Positions 1 through 7,089 of a stretch of 15,829 bases of DNA are shown in pieces; the first letter of the stretch is position 1, and every line of letters starts with the position of its first letter. The DNA is from an uncultured Chloroflexota bacterium (lineage in GTDB: Bacteria > Chloroflexota > Dehalococcoidia > Lucifugimonadales > CAJWER01). The stretch covers positions 1 to 15,829 of the forward strand of contig CAJWER010000046.1 of NCBI GenBank assembly GCA_913030785.1, given 5' to 3'. The position numbers were made by a program, and so were the translations under genes. A model generated the notes under the pieces. That model was given only the letters and a program-made list of their open reading frames with translations, did not search any database and had not been told where the DNA came from.

Positions 1-879
1 CGTCGATGTCGCGGCTGGTGCGGCGGTGGCTGTTGGCAAAGGCGCCTGTCCTGTCACAGGCGGCTCGATCACGATGTCTTCGCCGAACCCGGATAGTGCC
101 AGCGTGATGATCATCATTGCCGACTCCTGGCCGATATCGCCCAGGAGGTCACCGCCGATGAGTCCGAGTTCAGCCTCGCCCTCCGCCACGATCTTGGCTA
201 CCAGGCTGTCGCTTGTCCGGACCCAGATGGTCAGGGCGAACTCGCCTGCCACACCACCAAATGCGCCGTCGACGGAGGTCGCAGTTAGTCGGTAGGTATC
301 GATGCCGTCCAGCACTTCCAGGCCCGAGAGCGCGAGGTGCCGCAGCCCGGAAGCCTCCTGTATGACAAACGATGCAGGGTCGATTATCGTTCCGCCCTCA
401 CCGACGGTAACCTGCCACTCTCCAGTCACCGGATCCATCACGTACTGGGTGTCACCGAGGCCGACGTACTCAGTCTCGATGGTCACGAACAGCAGGTCCA
501 TCGCCAGCGTAGCCTCAACCGAGTTCGGGGCGACGTAGGCCCCCGTCATCTGGATGGGCACCTCCAGCGCGAAGCCTTCTGAATCCATACTCGCCACGAT
601 GTCGAGGTCGAATCGGAAGGATGACAGGCTGTCCATCGCTGCGATGGACGCCTCCATCACCTCAAGAGCCGACACCGGCAGCGGAGTCGGCGTTGGCGTA
701 GGAGGCGGAACGGGCGTGGGAGTCGGCTTCGGTGTGGTCGCGATAGCCTCCACAGTGGGGGCGGCCGACTCCGGCGTTGCATCGGTGGCCGTGTTCGTGT
801 CCAGGACCGTTTCGTCGCACGCCGCAGCGACGGAAACCACCAGGACTGCCAGCAAACCTACGAGGATTCGAATATTCAT
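1..879 (-). CDS. LppX/LprG-like secreted lipoprotein, C-terminus cut by window edge
   Basis: A minus-strand frame runs open from ATG at 879 to base 1 (293 codons, no stop), so the C-terminus lies outside the window. Residues 1-20 form a lipoprotein signal peptide: a basic Arg4, a hydrophobic core, then V-A-A-A before Cys21, the likely lipidated residue. A Thr/Pro-rich linker (about residues 47-68) follows, typical of surface proteins held off the membrane. The folded part begins near 'ALEVMEASIAAMDSLSSFRFDL' territory, alternates short beta-like segments ('YVMDPVTGEWQV', 'GIDTYRLTATSV') and resembles the LppX_LprAFG family, which binds acylated lipids at the cell surface. That family match is from memory of its pattern. 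A second Pro/Thr/Ala-rich stretch starts near residue 270, suggesting another linker and perhaps another domain. The start has only a weak ribosome site (TGGAAA). The gene diverges from RNase H-MoaC. Confidence 0.5.
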   Translation of the reverse strand, partial: MNIRILVGLLAVLVVSVAAACDETVLDTNTATDATPESAAPTVEAIATTPKPTPTPVPPPTPTPTPLPVSALEVMEASIAAMDSLSSFRFDLDIVASMDSEGFALEVPIQMTGAYVAPNSVEATLAMDLLFVTIETEYVGLGDTQYVMDPVTGEWQVTVGEGGTIIDPASFVIQEASGLRHLALSGLEVLDGIDTYRLTATSVDGAFGGVAGEFALTIWVRTSDSLVAKIVAEGEAELGLIGGDLLGDIGQESAMMIITLALSGFGEDIVIEPPVTGQAPLPTATAAPAATST

Positions 880-917
880 GATTTCCAGTGCCAAACAGAC
901 ACCGTGAACATGTACCC

Positions 918-926
918 ATAATATCA
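918..926 (-). promoter_or_regulatory. Extended -10 promoter of the lipoprotein gene
   Basis: Read on the minus strand the bases are TGATATTAT, a TGn extended -10 joined to a 5/6 match to TATAAT. It would start transcription near 911, about 32 bases before the lipoprotein ATG at 879. I see no convincing -35, which extended -10 promoters tolerate. The same TGATAT core occurs upstream of two other genes in this window. Confidence 0.4.
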
Positions 927-1039
927 CGGGTGGTCTCGCCCGATTTGCCCCGGAGTCGATGGCAACGGCCTCAGCCATCGCATACAATATCTACGGTACC
1001 AAGGCGACGGAGTACGTACGAATCGCAAGAGGTCGAAAA

Positions 1040-1912
1040 TTGATCCAGATCTACACTGACGGCTCTTGCCTGGGGAATCCGGGCCCTGGCGGATGGGGCG
1101 CGGTAATCATCGAGGACGGAAGGAAGCGCACCCTGAGCGGCGCCGACGAGAGCACCACGAACAACCGAATGGAGATGCTCGCCGTGATTCAAGGGCTTGC
1201 AGCAGTGCCCGAAGCTGAACAAGTCACGGTGTTCAGTGATAGCCGGTACGTCGTGAACACGATGACGCGCGGTTGGAATCGTAAGTCCAACGTGGATCTG
1301 TGGGACCGTCTCGACGCCGAGGTAGCCGCTCATAGAGTCGAGTGGAGGTGGGTACGAGGTCACGACGGGAATCCCGGTAATGAGGAGGCGGACTCCTTGG
1401 CCACAGCCGCGGCGAAAGGCGATGCGAACCCATCCCAGCCGAGACTAAGCCATGTCGACGACACGGGCAAGGCAGGCATGGTGGATGTCGGCGACAAGGC
1501 GACCACAGTGCGTGAGGCCACCGCCAAGGGCACCGTTTTGATGCGTGCCGAGACCTTCGCCCTGATCAAGGCGAACGCCGTAAAGAAAGGGGACGTGCTC
1601 GGTGTCGCGCGAGTGGCCGGCATCATGGGCGCCAAGAACACCTCCCAGCTAATCCCACTCTGCCACCCTTTACCGCTCGACAAGGTGAGCGTAGATTTCG
1701 AACTCGATTCCGAGGCAAACTCCGTCAACATAACCGCAACGGCCAGAACCACCGCCAAGACGGGCGTCGAGATGGAGGCCCTTACCGCCGTTAGTGTCGC
1801 CGCCCTGACCATCTACGACATGTGCAAGAGCGCGGATCGTGCCATGAGAATCGACGTGATCAGGCTGGTCAGCAAAAGTGGTGGTAGGAGCGGGGACATT
1901 ACCCTCGAATAG
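1040..1912 (+). CDS. rnhA-moaC: RNase HI - MoaC (cyclic pyranopterin monophosphate synthase) fusion protein
   Basis: One uninterrupted frame encodes two complete enzymes. The N-terminal RNase HI domain (about residues 1-125) cuts the RNA strand of RNA-DNA hybrids. It has YTDGSCLGNPGPGGWG and the metal ligands Asp7, Glu45 (NNRMEML), Asp67 (FSDSRYV) and Asp118, plus the mobile His108 in the RGHDGNPGNEEAD loop. After a linker of about ten residues, MoaC starts near residue 136 (LSHVDDTGKAGMVDVGDK). It contains PLCHPLPL, GVEMEALTAVSVAALTIYD, the catalytic pair Asp260 and Lys263 in YDMCK, and the C-terminal SKSGGRSGD. MoaC makes cyclic pyranopterin monophosphate in molybdenum-cofactor synthesis. 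I chose TTG 1040 because AGAGGT lies six bases upstream and the RNase HI family starts just before 'IQIYTDGS'. The upstream ATG at 959 would add 27 residues of no family resemblance with an SD only three bases away. No other moa gene is nearby. Confidence 0.93.
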   Translation: MIQIYTDGSCLGNPGPGGWGAVIIEDGRKRTLSGADESTTNNRMEMLAVIQGLAAVPEAEQVTVFSDSRYVVNTMTRGWNRKSNVDLWDRLDAEVAAHRVEWRWVRGHDGNPGNEEADSLATAAAKGDANPSQPRLSHVDDTGKAGMVDVGDKATTVREATAKGTVLMRAETFALIKANAVKKGDVLGVARVAGIMGAKNTSQLIPLCHPLPLDKVSVDFELDSEANSVNITATARTTAKTGVEMEALTAVSVAALTIYDMCKSADRAMRIDVIRLVSKSGGRSGDITLE

Positions 1913-1955
1913 CACCGTTCGCGTTCGACGGTAGAGACATCCGCCATCTGCGGCC

Positions 1956-1979
1956 AAAAAGCCTGCGTGGTTCCACGCA
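1956..1979 (-). terminator. Possible minus-strand intrinsic terminator
   Basis: On the minus strand TGCGTG-GAAC-CACGCA forms a perfect 6-bp stem with a 4-base loop (1979 to 1964), followed after GGC by five T. In the plus direction the hairpin has no T run, so it does not serve the RNase H-MoaC gene well. The nearest minus-strand gene upstream is the MDR oxidoreductase, whose stop is about 330 bases away. It would therefore imply a long 3' UTR under the small plus-strand ORF. The T run is short and separated from the stem, so confidence is limited. Confidence 0.35.
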
Positions 1980-2001
1980 CCTACTACCCCTGCTGTCTCC
2001 G

Positions 2002-2292
2002 ATGCGCCCGCGAATACGCGAATTCTACTATGCGTTCACTCCCCAACAACCCCGTGTGAACGCGCCAGTTCTGTGGAAGTGTTGGGGTTTGCGAACGAGC
2101 GTCTTACTGGCCATGTGCGAATATAATCGCAGGCTTAGCTCCAATCTGGTCCACCGCGTGCTGGCAAATCCCAGCAAAGAGCATCTGGACAAGCTGATGG
2201 ACGTGATCCAACTGGGCAACCTCTCATCTCTGTCGAACGTACTGGATGAAGAGGTCCTGGAATTCCTGCGCTCCCTCGTCAGCCAACCCTAG
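2002..2292 (+). CDS. Hypothetical small protein, start uncertain
   Basis: I do not recognise this ORF. The full frame gives 96 residues from ATG 2002. The second half (from Met38, ATG 2113, leaving 59 residues) looks more protein-like: amphipathic helical segments such as 'HLDKLMDVIQLGNL' and 'DEEVLEFLRSLV' with G/C-rich third positions like the neighbouring genes. The first 37 residues are Pro/Arg/Trp-rich and may be untranslated. Neither start has a good ribosome-binding site. There are no Cys pairs, signal peptide or known motif. It ends 14 bases before the stop of the convergent MDR gene. A possible minus-strand terminator at 1956-1979 implies antisense transcription through it. Confidence 0.4.
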   Translation: MRPRIREFYYAFTPQQPRVNAPVLWKCWGLRTSVLLAMCEYNRRLSSNLVHRVLANPSKEHLDKLMDVIQLGNLSSLSNVLDEEVLEFLRSLVSQP

Positions 2293-2306
2293 CCTTGGTC
2301 TTGCCA

Positions 2307-3308
2307 CTACTCCCAGTCGAAAAACACGCTCATCCACCCGCTCGTCCCAGAGGCGATCATCCGGTAGATTTCCTCGGCCTCCTCGGGTTTCGCCACATGA
2401 CTGATCAGGTGGTCGACCTTCAGTTCGCCTGACGCGATCAACCGTAGGATTGCCGACCGATCACCCTGCTGAGTCCACGGCCAGTACTTGTGCGGCCTGC
2501 TCAGGTCAAGTGCGTACGTTCCGCGAATGTCGAGCTCGCGCCGCAGCAGGTCCACCTGTAGGCCAAGATCTACCTTGCCTGGAGGGCTACCAACCAGCAT
2601 CACCTTGCCGTGGACTGCAGCTGCTTCCATGCAGTCGATGAGCACTCGTGGATCGCGCGCAACATGAAATGCGCTATGTACACCGCGCTTGGCAATGGCG
2701 CGGATCGACTCGACCGTTGCACTATCCGACGCATTCACCGTGTGGGTTGCGCCGCTAGCTGTGGCCATGTTGAGCCTGGCCGTATCGAGGTCCACTCCGA
2801 TGACGGGATATGCCCCGGATATGCGGCAAAAGGCCGTGACGAGCTGGCCGACAACGCCCTGGCCGAATACTGCCACAGACTCGTCGATCTGAAGCTCCGC
2901 CCTGCGCACACCATGAAGGGCCACGTCGCCGAGCCTGGCAAAAGCCGCCTGCTCGTCGGTAAGATCGTACTCGATGCGCTGGATATTTCTCAGGTGGCCC
3001 AGCTCAGGGTCCGGCTTGGCCAGCCAATGAGAGCCGTGGGGGCCCCAGGCCATCACACGATCATCGACGACAAACCCTTCAACTCCCTCACCGGTGGCCT
3101 GAACATGGCCGACCGTCGTGTAGCCCATATATCGTCGGCGATCTTGATTGACACCTGGGCCGAACCCGCTACGCTCGCTACCGGCGCTGATCTGCGATCG
3201 ATGAATGCGAACGAGCACCTCTCCCGGGCCTGGCTCGGGAATGTCAAAATTCTCAATCTCGACCTTGTCTCCGCCGATCTGGACCAGTCTCCGTCCCACT
3301 TCCGGCAT
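2307..3308 (-). CDS. MDR-family (zinc-free) alcohol dehydrogenase-like oxidoreductase
   Basis: A 333-residue medium-chain dehydrogenase/reductase. It has an N-terminal GroES-like domain (PEPGPGEVLVRI, residues 24-35) and a Rossmann domain with the dinucleotide fingerprint G-Q-G-V-V-G (149-154) and an acidic end of strand 2 (VIGVDLD, Asp173), which favours NAD(H). The usual catalytic zinc Cys is replaced by Ser in SAGSER (41-46). The GHE motif and the four-Cys structural zinc lobe are absent, so catalysis should be zinc-independent. The SAGSER segment recalls the SAGTER segment of the MDR half of bacterial bi-domain oxidoreductases and of BchC-like enzymes (recollection, not a search). The start is ATG 3308, because AAAAGGAG (minus, 3324-3317) lies eight bases upstream. 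The GTG at 3338 would place the SD inside the gene. The substrate is unknown. Confidence 0.9.
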   Translation of the reverse strand: MPEVGRRLVQIGGDKVEIENFDIPEPGPGEVLVRIHRSQISAGSERSGFGPGVNQDRRRYMGYTTVGHVQATGEGVEGFVVDDRVMAWGPHGSHWLAKPDPELGHLRNIQRIEYDLTDEQAAFARLGDVALHGVRRAELQIDESVAVFGQGVVGQLVTAFCRISGAYPVIGVDLDTARLNMATASGATHTVNASDSATVESIRAIAKRGVHSAFHVARDPRVLIDCMEAAAVHGKVMLVGSPPGKVDLGLQVDLLRRELDIRGTYALDLSRPHKYWPWTQQGDRSAILRLIASGELKVDHLISHVAKPEEAEEIYRMIASGTSGWMSVFFDWE

Positions 3309-3325
3309 TTGTAGTGCTCCTTTTG

Positions 3326-3374
3326 CTAGGGTGGCCACCTAGCTGCATATGCATCGGCTGGCCGTATTGGCCAG
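3326..3374. promoter_or_regulatory. Cluster of three palindromes between divergent MDR and pth genes
   Basis: Three inverted repeats sit side by side. The first is CTAGG(G)TGGCCACCTAG (3326-3342), a palindrome broken by one extra G with a perfect 10-bp core. The second is TGCATATGCA (3344-3353), perfect. The third is CTGGCC-GTATT-GGCCAG (3358-3374), with 6-bp arms. The first abuts the Shine-Dalgarno of the MDR gene. This density suggests operators or leader structure controlling the minus-strand gene, but no regulator gene is adjacent. Confidence 0.4.
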
Positions 3375-3495
3375 TCTACTGCCTCTCCGATGGCTTTGCA
3401 TCGTATTCGACCAAGAGGCTGAACTCCTAGGCGTTGTATCATAGTGCGCAGGGGCGGCGCGTAGCGCCCGCGTATCGGACACTTCGCAATGAGCC

Positions 3496-4116
3496 ATGAA
3501 TAAAATTCGCTGGCCGTTCATTGATTCGTTATTGGGCTCACGCCGTTCCGGGAGACGACGGGGGCTCGTCGTCGGCCTCGGGAATCCAGGTGATCGATAT
3601 GAGAAGACGCGTCATAACGTCGGCTTCTGGTGCGTAGACCGCCTGGGTGAAGAGTACTCCATCAAGGTTGGCGGTCGCCATCGGCTGGCCCTCACCGGTG
3701 AGGGCCGTATAGGGGTCGAGGATGTAGTCCTGGCAAAACCCCGAACCTTCGTCAATGAGAGTGGCAAGGCCGTGACCTCACTCATGACGCGCTATCGGAC
3801 GACGGCCTCCGACCTTCTCGTTGTCTACGACGACATGGATCTTCCCGCGGGGAAAATCCGGCTGCGACCCAACGGTGGGGCAGGTGGTCACAACGGGATC
3901 AAATCCATCATTGGCGCCCTGGGGACCCAGGGATTCGCCAGGCTGCGGGTTGGCGTCGGGCGCCCTGGTGCGGTGGATGATCAGATCGAGCACGTGCTTG
4001 GCAGGGCCAGCGCCGAAGACCAGAGCCTGGTGGACGCCGCTGTGGAGACCGCCGTGGAAGTGATCGCCTGCTTCCTGTTGGAAGGCGTTGACATGGCGAT
4101 GAACAGGTACAACTGA
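3496..4116 (+). CDS. pth: Peptidyl-tRNA hydrolase
   Basis: Pth releases peptidyl-tRNA that dropped off ribosomes by cutting the ester bond between peptide and tRNA, in the cytoplasm. Family motifs run in order: VVGLGNPGDRYEKTRHNVGF with Asn30 and catalytic His40, PRTFVNESG with Asn87, YDDMDLPAGKIRLRP with catalytic Asp112, and GGAGGHNGIKSI. At 206 residues it is slightly long because of a basic N-terminal extension (about 22 residues, with GSRRSGRRR) before the usual start. An in-frame TGA at 3490-3492 rules out an earlier start. ATG 3496 has no visible Shine-Dalgarno, and TTG 3532 is the only other candidate. The conserved Met of TFMN is Val86 here. gatC follows after 85 bases, behind its own candidate promoter. 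Confidence 0.97.
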   Translation: MNKIRWPFIDSLLGSRRSGRRRGLVVGLGNPGDRYEKTRHNVGFWCVDRLGEEYSIKVGGRHRLALTGEGRIGVEDVVLAKPRTFVNESGKAVTSLMTRYRTTASDLLVVYDDMDLPAGKIRLRPNGGAGGHNGIKSIIGALGTQGFARLRVGVGRPGAVDDQIEHVLGRASAEDQSLVDAAVETAVEVIACFLLEGVDMAMNRYN

Positions 4117-4144
4117 TACTGGCGCTCGAAGGTCCGCTTTCGTC

Positions 4145-4193
4145 TTGAAGGGCCACTCACGCCTTGCTACACTTCAGGCCGCACCGAGGAGGT
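4145..4193 (+). promoter_or_regulatory. Candidate sigma70-type promoter and strong RBS of gatC
   Basis: TTGAAG (4145-4150), a 17-base spacer and TACACT (4168-4173) form a plausible housekeeping promoter. AGGAGGT (4187-4193), a full Shine-Dalgarno, follows with eight bases to TTG 4202. The upstream in-frame TTG at 4145 is the -35 element itself, which argues against starting gatC there. Confidence 0.5.
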
Positions 4194-4201
4194 ATTTGAA
4201 C

Positions 4202-4489
4202 TTGATACTGACTTCCGACGAGGTACGGCACATCGCCGCTCTTGCCAGGGTTGCGATGACCGATGACGAGGTCGAGCGCATGCGCGGCGAACTGTCCGAT
4301 ATACTCGGCCACTTCGACACGCTCCAGCAGGTCGACACCACGGGTGCCGAGCCCACCGGCCACTCCGCTGGCCTGGAGACCGTTATGCGCGAGGATATCC
4401 CCGAAGCCTCCACGCCCAGAGACGACATCCTGGCAAACGCACCGCGCAGCGAGGACGGGTTCATCCGTGTCCGCGCGGTTCTGGAGTAG
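4202..4489 (+). CDS. gatC: Aspartyl/glutamyl-tRNA amidotransferase subunit C
   Basis: GatC is the small belt subunit that holds GatA and GatB together in the GatCAB amidotransferase, which corrects Glu-tRNA(Gln) and Asp-tRNA(Asn). With the TTG start the protein has 95 residues, the usual size. It begins like the family: ILTSDEVRHIAALARVAMTDDEVERMRGELSDIL, then HFDTLQQVDTTGAEPTGH and the acidic REDIPEAS segment, ending in DGFIRVRAVLE. The start is set by AGGAGGT eight bases upstream. A longer frame from 4145 would add 19 residues unlike the family. It is six bases from gatA and surely co-transcribed with it. Confidence 0.95.
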   Translation: MILTSDEVRHIAALARVAMTDDEVERMRGELSDILGHFDTLQQVDTTGAEPTGHSAGLETVMREDIPEASTPRDDILANAPRSEDGFIRVRAVLE

Positions 4490-4495
4490 GCGGCA

Positions 4496-5950
4496 TTGGA
4501 GCTATCTGACCTCACAATCGGACAGGCAGGCGACCTCCTCGCTCAAGGGGACATCACTTCAACTGGACTCACCAGGGCCGTGCTGGATCGCATCGCGGCC
4601 GTAGAGGAGCGGACGAAGGCCTTCGTTACGGTGACGGAAACGCTGGCCATGGAGCAGGCCGAGGCTGCCGATCATCGCATAAAGGCTGGCGATGCACGAC
4701 CGCTGACAGGCATCCCCATGTCCCTCAAGGACAATATGTCCACGAGAGGCGTCGTCACCACCTGCTCATCACGCATGTTAGAGGGTTTTGTGCCGACATA
4801 CGACGCGACGGTCGCCCGTCGGCTATACGGCGAGGGTGCGGTGATGGTCGGGAAGGGCAACCTGGACGAGTTCGCCATGGGCTCGTCCACCGAGAACTCG
4901 GCCTTCCATCCGACACACAACCCGTGGGATCTGGACCGTGCGCCTGGCGGAAGCAGCGGAGGTCCGGCTGCGGCGGTATCTGCCGGGGAGGCCGTCTACT
5001 CTCTTGGCTCGGATACCGGCGGCAGCATACGGCAGCCAGCCGGATTTTGCGGAGTGGTCGGCTTGAAGCCGACATACGGCTTGGTTAGCAGGTACGGGCT
5101 CATCGCCTTCGCCAGTTCTCTTGACCAGATCGGGCCCATCACCCGGGACGTTGCCGACGCTGCGATCGTCATGACCGCCATCGCAGGGTACGATCGGCGA
5201 GACTCCACCTCAATCGACTACACGCCTCCCGACTACACCCAGGCGCTTGGCAAGGACGTGCGCGGGTTGCGCGTTGGCGTGCCCAGAGAGTACTTTGTGG
5301 ACGGCATGGAACCTGGCGTTGAGTCAGCCGTGCGCGAGGCGATTCGAGTGCTGGGCGACTTGGGCGCTATCGTCGAGGAGACCTCGCTGCCGCACACCCC
5401 TCAAGCGCTGGCGGTCTACTACATCATCGCTCCCTCCGAGGCCTCGGCGAACCTGGCTCGATATGACGGGGTCAAGTACGGCTATTCCGCCAAGGACGCC
5501 AGCAGCATGTGGGACGCCCTGGAAAAAACTCGCCAGGAGGGCTTTGGCCCCGAGGTCAAGCGCCGCATCATGCTCGGGACGTACGCGCTGTCCGCTGGAT
5601 ACTACGACGCGTACTACCTCAAGGCCCAACGCGTGCGTACCCTCATACGCCAAGAGTTCGACGAGGCGTTTCAGAAGTTCGATGTGCTGGTCACTCCAAC
5701 GTCGCCTTCGGTGGCCTTCAAGCTGGGGGAGAAGACCGAGGATCCCATGTCAATGTATCTCAACGACATATTCACCCAGCCCGCGAACATCGCCGGGGTC
5801 CCCGCCATATCTGTGCAGGGCGGGATGGTAGACGGGCTCCCGGTGGGTCTCCAGTTCACGGCGAGCCACATGCAGGAGGAGACGCTGCTGCGTGTGTCGC
5901 ATGCGTACGAGCAGGCCACCGAATGGCACCACCTGCGTCCGAATATCTAG
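4496..5950 (+). CDS. gatA: Aspartyl/glutamyl-tRNA amidotransferase subunit A (amidase)
   Basis: GatA is the amidase subunit of GatCAB. It frees ammonia from glutamine, and the ammonia is channelled to GatB to convert misacylated Glu-tRNA(Gln) or Asp-tRNA(Asn). The 484 residues are full length. The Ser-cisSer-Lys triad of the amidase-signature family is present: Lys78 (MSLKDN), cis-Ser153 (APGGSSGG) and Ser177 (GSDTGGSIRQPA). The C-terminal part has the family's FDVLVTPTSPSVAF and AGVPAISVQGG segments. The usual Ser after GGSSGG is Pro157. The start is TTG 4496, nine bases after GGAG at the end of gatC. No gatB is in the window, so the third subunit must be encoded elsewhere. Confidence 0.97.
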   Translation: MELSDLTIGQAGDLLAQGDITSTGLTRAVLDRIAAVEERTKAFVTVTETLAMEQAEAADHRIKAGDARPLTGIPMSLKDNMSTRGVVTTCSSRMLEGFVPTYDATVARRLYGEGAVMVGKGNLDEFAMGSSTENSAFHPTHNPWDLDRAPGGSSGGPAAAVSAGEAVYSLGSDTGGSIRQPAGFCGVVGLKPTYGLVSRYGLIAFASSLDQIGPITRDVADAAIVMTAIAGYDRRDSTSIDYTPPDYTQALGKDVRGLRVGVPREYFVDGMEPGVESAVREAIRVLGDLGAIVEETSLPHTPQALAVYYIIAPSEASANLARYDGVKYGYSAKDASSMWDALEKTRQEGFGPEVKRRIMLGTYALSAGYYDAYYLKAQRVRTLIRQEFDEAFQKFDVLVTPTSPSVAFKLGEKTEDPMSMYLNDIFTQPANIAGVPAISVQGGMVDGLPVGLQFTASHMQEETLLRVSHAYEQATEWHHLRPNI

Positions 5951-5991
5951 GAAAGACTCCGGGCACCCAAACCAGAAGGAGCGCATGATCC

Positions 5992-7071
5992 ATGGCAAGG
6001 AGTAGTGACCGGTTCATAGTCGGCTTCGTTTCGACACCCCATCCGCACTCAGTCCTCCACATGAAGACGCTGGATGTGTTGGACGCCATCAAGTCGGTGC
6101 ACGTGTGCGGTCTCGAAGGGGAGGACGTGGACATGTTGGCGGCCGAGACGGACAAGGTTGCCTCGACGACGAATAGCCTCGACGAACTGCTCGCCCGGGA
6201 AGACATCGATGCCCTAGTCGTGTCCGTGCGCAATGATGTGTGCCCGATGGTTCTAGAGGCCGGAATAGCAGTTGGCAAGGGGTCGCTGTTCGAGAAGCCT
6301 GGCGCACTTCGTGCCGACGATCTCCGCCGGATCATGGAGATTGCCAAGTCCCATGGGCTGGTCATGGGCGCAATGTTCCAGAACCGTACCAACCCAAAGG
6401 TCGTCGAGACTCGGGAGGCACGACGTGGCGGAGCCCTGGGCACCGTAATGGCGGTGGAGGGACGGATGGTAACCTCCCAGGTCCGATACCGTGATCCCAA
6501 CCACTGGCTATTTCGCAAGGGCATGAGCGGCTCAGGTATCCTGAGTTGGCTGGGCTGCCATCACATCGACCTGATGTGCTACATGATGGAGGAACGGATA
6601 GTCGAGGTCACAGCGCTGGTGGGCAATCAGAATCCGGAGAGGATCGAGGTGGAAGACACCGCGATCCTGGCCGTCAGATTTGAGGGAGGCGCCCTCGGCT
6701 CGCTCCACGCTGGCTACCACTTGCCGGGGAGTGACGCCGGATACACCGGTGCATCCTACGATTCCTTCCTCGCGCTTCGAGGGACCGAGGGATATGCACG
6801 TATGCCAATGGAGGAAGATGGCTATACCCTGTACAGCCAGGCCACGGGATGGGCGGCCCTTGGCGAGCAGTATCGTTCCTTTTCACCACCCGATTCGAAG
6901 GCATATGGCGGCTTCGCGGGCGAACGCTTCCTGGAGGACTACTTGCAGGCTACCCGGACGGGCGATGAGGCCCCGGCGCCCATCGAGGCCGCGGTCCACG
7001 TGCTAGAGGTCATCGACGCAGCCATCGAGTCCTCCGCGACAGGCCGCATTGTGAGCATCGCGAAACCATAG
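5992..7071 (+). CDS. Gfo/Idh/MocA-family oxidoreductase
   Basis: A 359-residue predicted NAD(P)-dependent dehydrogenase. An N-terminal Rossmann half leads through DIDALVVSV into the EKP motif (residues 101-103), whose Lys102 is the conserved catalytic or cofactor-contacting residue. It then has a C-terminal alpha/beta substrate domain with the GCHHIDLMCYMM motif (His190, His191, Asp193) typical of the family. The glycine-rich loop is degenerate (VGFVSTPHPHS in place of GxGxxG), so cofactor choice is uncertain. The start is supported by AGAAGGAG ten bases upstream. It lies 41 bases after gatA on the same strand and is probably read through from it, though no functional link is evident. Family members act on sugars, inositols and related polyols; the substrate here is unknown. 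Confidence 0.92.
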   Translation: MARSSDRFIVGFVSTPHPHSVLHMKTLDVLDAIKSVHVCGLEGEDVDMLAAETDKVASTTNSLDELLAREDIDALVVSVRNDVCPMVLEAGIAVGKGSLFEKPGALRADDLRRIMEIAKSHGLVMGAMFQNRTNPKVVETREARRGGALGTVMAVEGRMVTSQVRYRDPNHWLFRKGMSGSGILSWLGCHHIDLMCYMMEERIVEVTALVGNQNPERIEVEDTAILAVRFEGGALGSLHAGYHLPGSDAGYTGASYDSFLALRGTEGYARMPMEEDGYTLYSQATGWAALGEQYRSFSPPDSKAYGGFAGERFLEDYLQATRTGDEAPAPIEAAVHVLEVIDAAIESSATGRIVSIAKP

Positions 7072-7089
7072 GTCAGCGCGGCTCAGAGT

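Noticed and set aside
26..907. Several Ser/Pro-rich plus-strand ORFs
   Set aside because: They are shadows of the minus-strand lipoprotein, which has a signal peptide, lipobox and continuous frame.
2123..2128. Perfect TATAAT on the plus strand
   Set aside because: No -35 at 16-18 bases, no TGn, and no gene start at a sensible distance downstream.
2610..3314. A 234-residue plus-strand ORF
   Set aside because: It is antisense to the MDR gene, whose motifs and ribosome-binding site are clear; the plus-strand product has no recognisable feature.
5856..6524. A 222-residue minus-strand ORF across the gatA end and the Gfo/Idh/MocA start
   Set aside because: It runs antisense to two well-supported genes and its Ser/Arg-rich composition is that of a high-GC shadow frame.
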